Assembly (NCBI GenBank): GCA_043101635.1
Contig: JBICIE010000154.1
Location: 1 to 5,970, forward strand
Origin: CAYMJK01 sp043101635
GTDB taxonomy: Bacteria > Planctomycetota > Phycisphaerae > Phycisphaerales > UBA1924
DNA: 5,970 bases
Direction of reading: 5' to 3'
Part shown: positions 5,335 through 5,970 of the stretch, piece by piece
Layout of the letters: each line of letters begins with the position of its first letter
Position numbering within the stretch: position 1 is the first letter of the stretch
Program-made: the position numbers and the translations under genes
Notes under the pieces: generated by a model
What the model saw: the letters and a program-made list of their open reading frames with translations, nothing else
Databases searched by the model: none
What the model was told of the DNA's origin: nothing

Positions 5335-5970
5335 GGCCCATGGTCCTCCGCGGCAGGCTGCGGCGCTGCAGCGTGTTCGTGCGCGGGCGTGTCATGGGTC
5401 TCGCCATGATCCGGCTGGCCGCCGTCTTCGTGGCCGGCGCCGATGGAGCGGCGAAGCGGGTTCTGGCTGGGTCCGTGGCTGGCGTGCTGGTCGCCCATGC
5501 GCAGCGTGTTCGGCGCTGGCAACGGCTCGATCGGCTGGTACGCCGGCGCGTGCGGGTCGTGGCACTGGACGCACTGGAGGCGTCTGCGGCGCGGATCGTC
5601 GGCCCGCCACGAGCCAAGCGTCTTGCCGTGCATGCCCCGCTGCCAGTCGCGGTAGGCGGGTCCGTGGCACTGGGCGCACAGGCGGGCGGAAGCTGCGAAC
5701 CCGACCGAGCCGCCGTCGCGCAGCACGAGGCGTTCCCGGTCGGCGACATCGTGGCAGTTGGCGCAGCGGTTGTTGATACCGTGCTCGGTGCGGATGTGGG
5801 TGTGCTGGAAGAACTGCCGACGGTCATCGAGGCCGGTCCGGAAGAGGCGATGGCACTCGTTGCAGCGATGCTGGAAGCTGCCGACGGCGATGACGGGCGG
5901 GTCGGCAAGCAGGGCGGCGCGGGGTTCGGGCTGGAAGCTGTGGCGCGGCCCGGGCCCGGAGCGATCAACA
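5331..5970 (-). CDS. Multiheme cytochrome c with His-rich C-terminal tail, N-terminus outside the window
   Basis: The frame is open to the right edge (first full codon ends at base 5969), giving 212 visible residues; the signal peptide and perhaps further haem motifs are missing. Four CxxCH motifs are visible, at residues 36-40, 69-73, 98-102 and 133-137 of the partial protein, with extra His (34, 56, 58, 63, 114, 140) available as distal ligands. A conserved-looking stretch follows the fourth haem (H-D-P-H-A-P-A-Y at 137-144, then P-L-P-A-P-N-T-L-R-M-G at 149-159). From 160 on the tail is low in complexity and rich in His, Asp, Glu, Pro and Ala. Being first in the visible operon and overlapping the Fe-S gene by four bases, it probably plays the NrfB-like part of a periplasmic electron relay between the Fe-S/NrfD module and the octaheme enzyme. 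I cannot name the family exactly. An internal GTG at 5726 is not a likely start because two haem motifs precede it in frame. Confidence 0.88.
   Translation of the reverse strand, partial: VDRSGPGPRHSFQPEPRAALLADPPVIAVGSFQHRCNECHRLFRTGLDDRRQFFQHTHIRTEHGINNRCANCHDVADRERLVLRDGGSVGFAASARLCAQCHGPAYRDWQRGMHGKTLGSWRADDPRRRRLQCVQCHDPHAPAYQPIEPLPAPNTLRMGDQHASHGPSQNPLRRSIGAGHEDGGQPDHGETHDTPAHEHAAAPQPAAEDHGP

Noticed and set aside
4543..5409. Plus-strand open frame (288 codons)
   Set aside because: Antisense to the Fe-S gene, whose Cys motifs and Tat signal prove the minus strand codes.
5871..5940. CTGGAAGCTG occurring twice (5871-5880 and 5931-5940)
   Set aside because: A 10-base coincidence coding for Ser-Phe-Gln twice in one protein; no further copies and no array structure.
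5153..5968. Minus-strand open frame running across the multiheme and Fe-S genes
   Set aside because: Ser/Thr/Pro/Arg-rich out-of-phase shadow; the CxxCH motifs and the Tat/Fe-S motifs lie in the other frames.

Overview
This is a GC-rich, densely coding window of a bacterial chromosome with two converging transcription units. No RNA gene, insertion sequence, CRISPR array or long repeat was found, and no stretch over 300 bases lacks a gene. The cbb3-oxidase assembly pair and the HAO-like/NrfD module would suit a facultative or microaerobic respirer with multiheme cytochromes. The protein style (for example the shared NrfD and tetraheme segments) recalls Planctomycetota or related deep lineages, but that placement is a guess from memory.

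Plus strand, 1-1199: the 3' part of a copper-transporting P1B-type ATPase (CcoI/FixI type) is followed directly by a complete 47-residue CcoS. Both are maturation factors for cbb3-type cytochrome c oxidase. The structural genes ccoNOP are not in the window and probably lie upstream of its left edge.

Minus strand, 5970 down to 1211: a tightly packed operon. In transcription order it encodes (1) a multiheme cytochrome c, cut off at its N-terminus, with four CxxCH motifs visible and a His-rich tail; (2) a Tat-exported ferredoxin-like iron-sulfur protein; (3) a 10-helix NrfD/PsrC-family quinone-interacting membrane protein; (4) an octaheme cytochrome of the hydroxylamine oxidoreductase (HAO) type; (5) an unrecognised 140-residue protein. 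Genes 1-4 overlap their neighbours by four bases (ATGA or GTGA), and gene 5 starts 10 bases after gene 4 stops. This implies translational coupling and assembly of one complex or pathway.

Inferred working model: NrfD exchanges electrons with the membrane quinone pool, the Fe-S protein carries them on the outer face, the multiheme cytochrome relays them, and the octaheme protein is the catalytic end, reducing or oxidising a small nitrogen (or possibly sulfur) compound. The arrangement parallels NrfABCD nitrite ammonification, but an HAO-type octaheme enzyme stands where the pentaheme NrfA would be, and the Fe-S/NrfD pair looks more like DsrO/DsrP than NrfC/NrfD. The two units converge with only 11 bases between their stop codons (1200-1210), and no convincing terminator hairpin is visible there.
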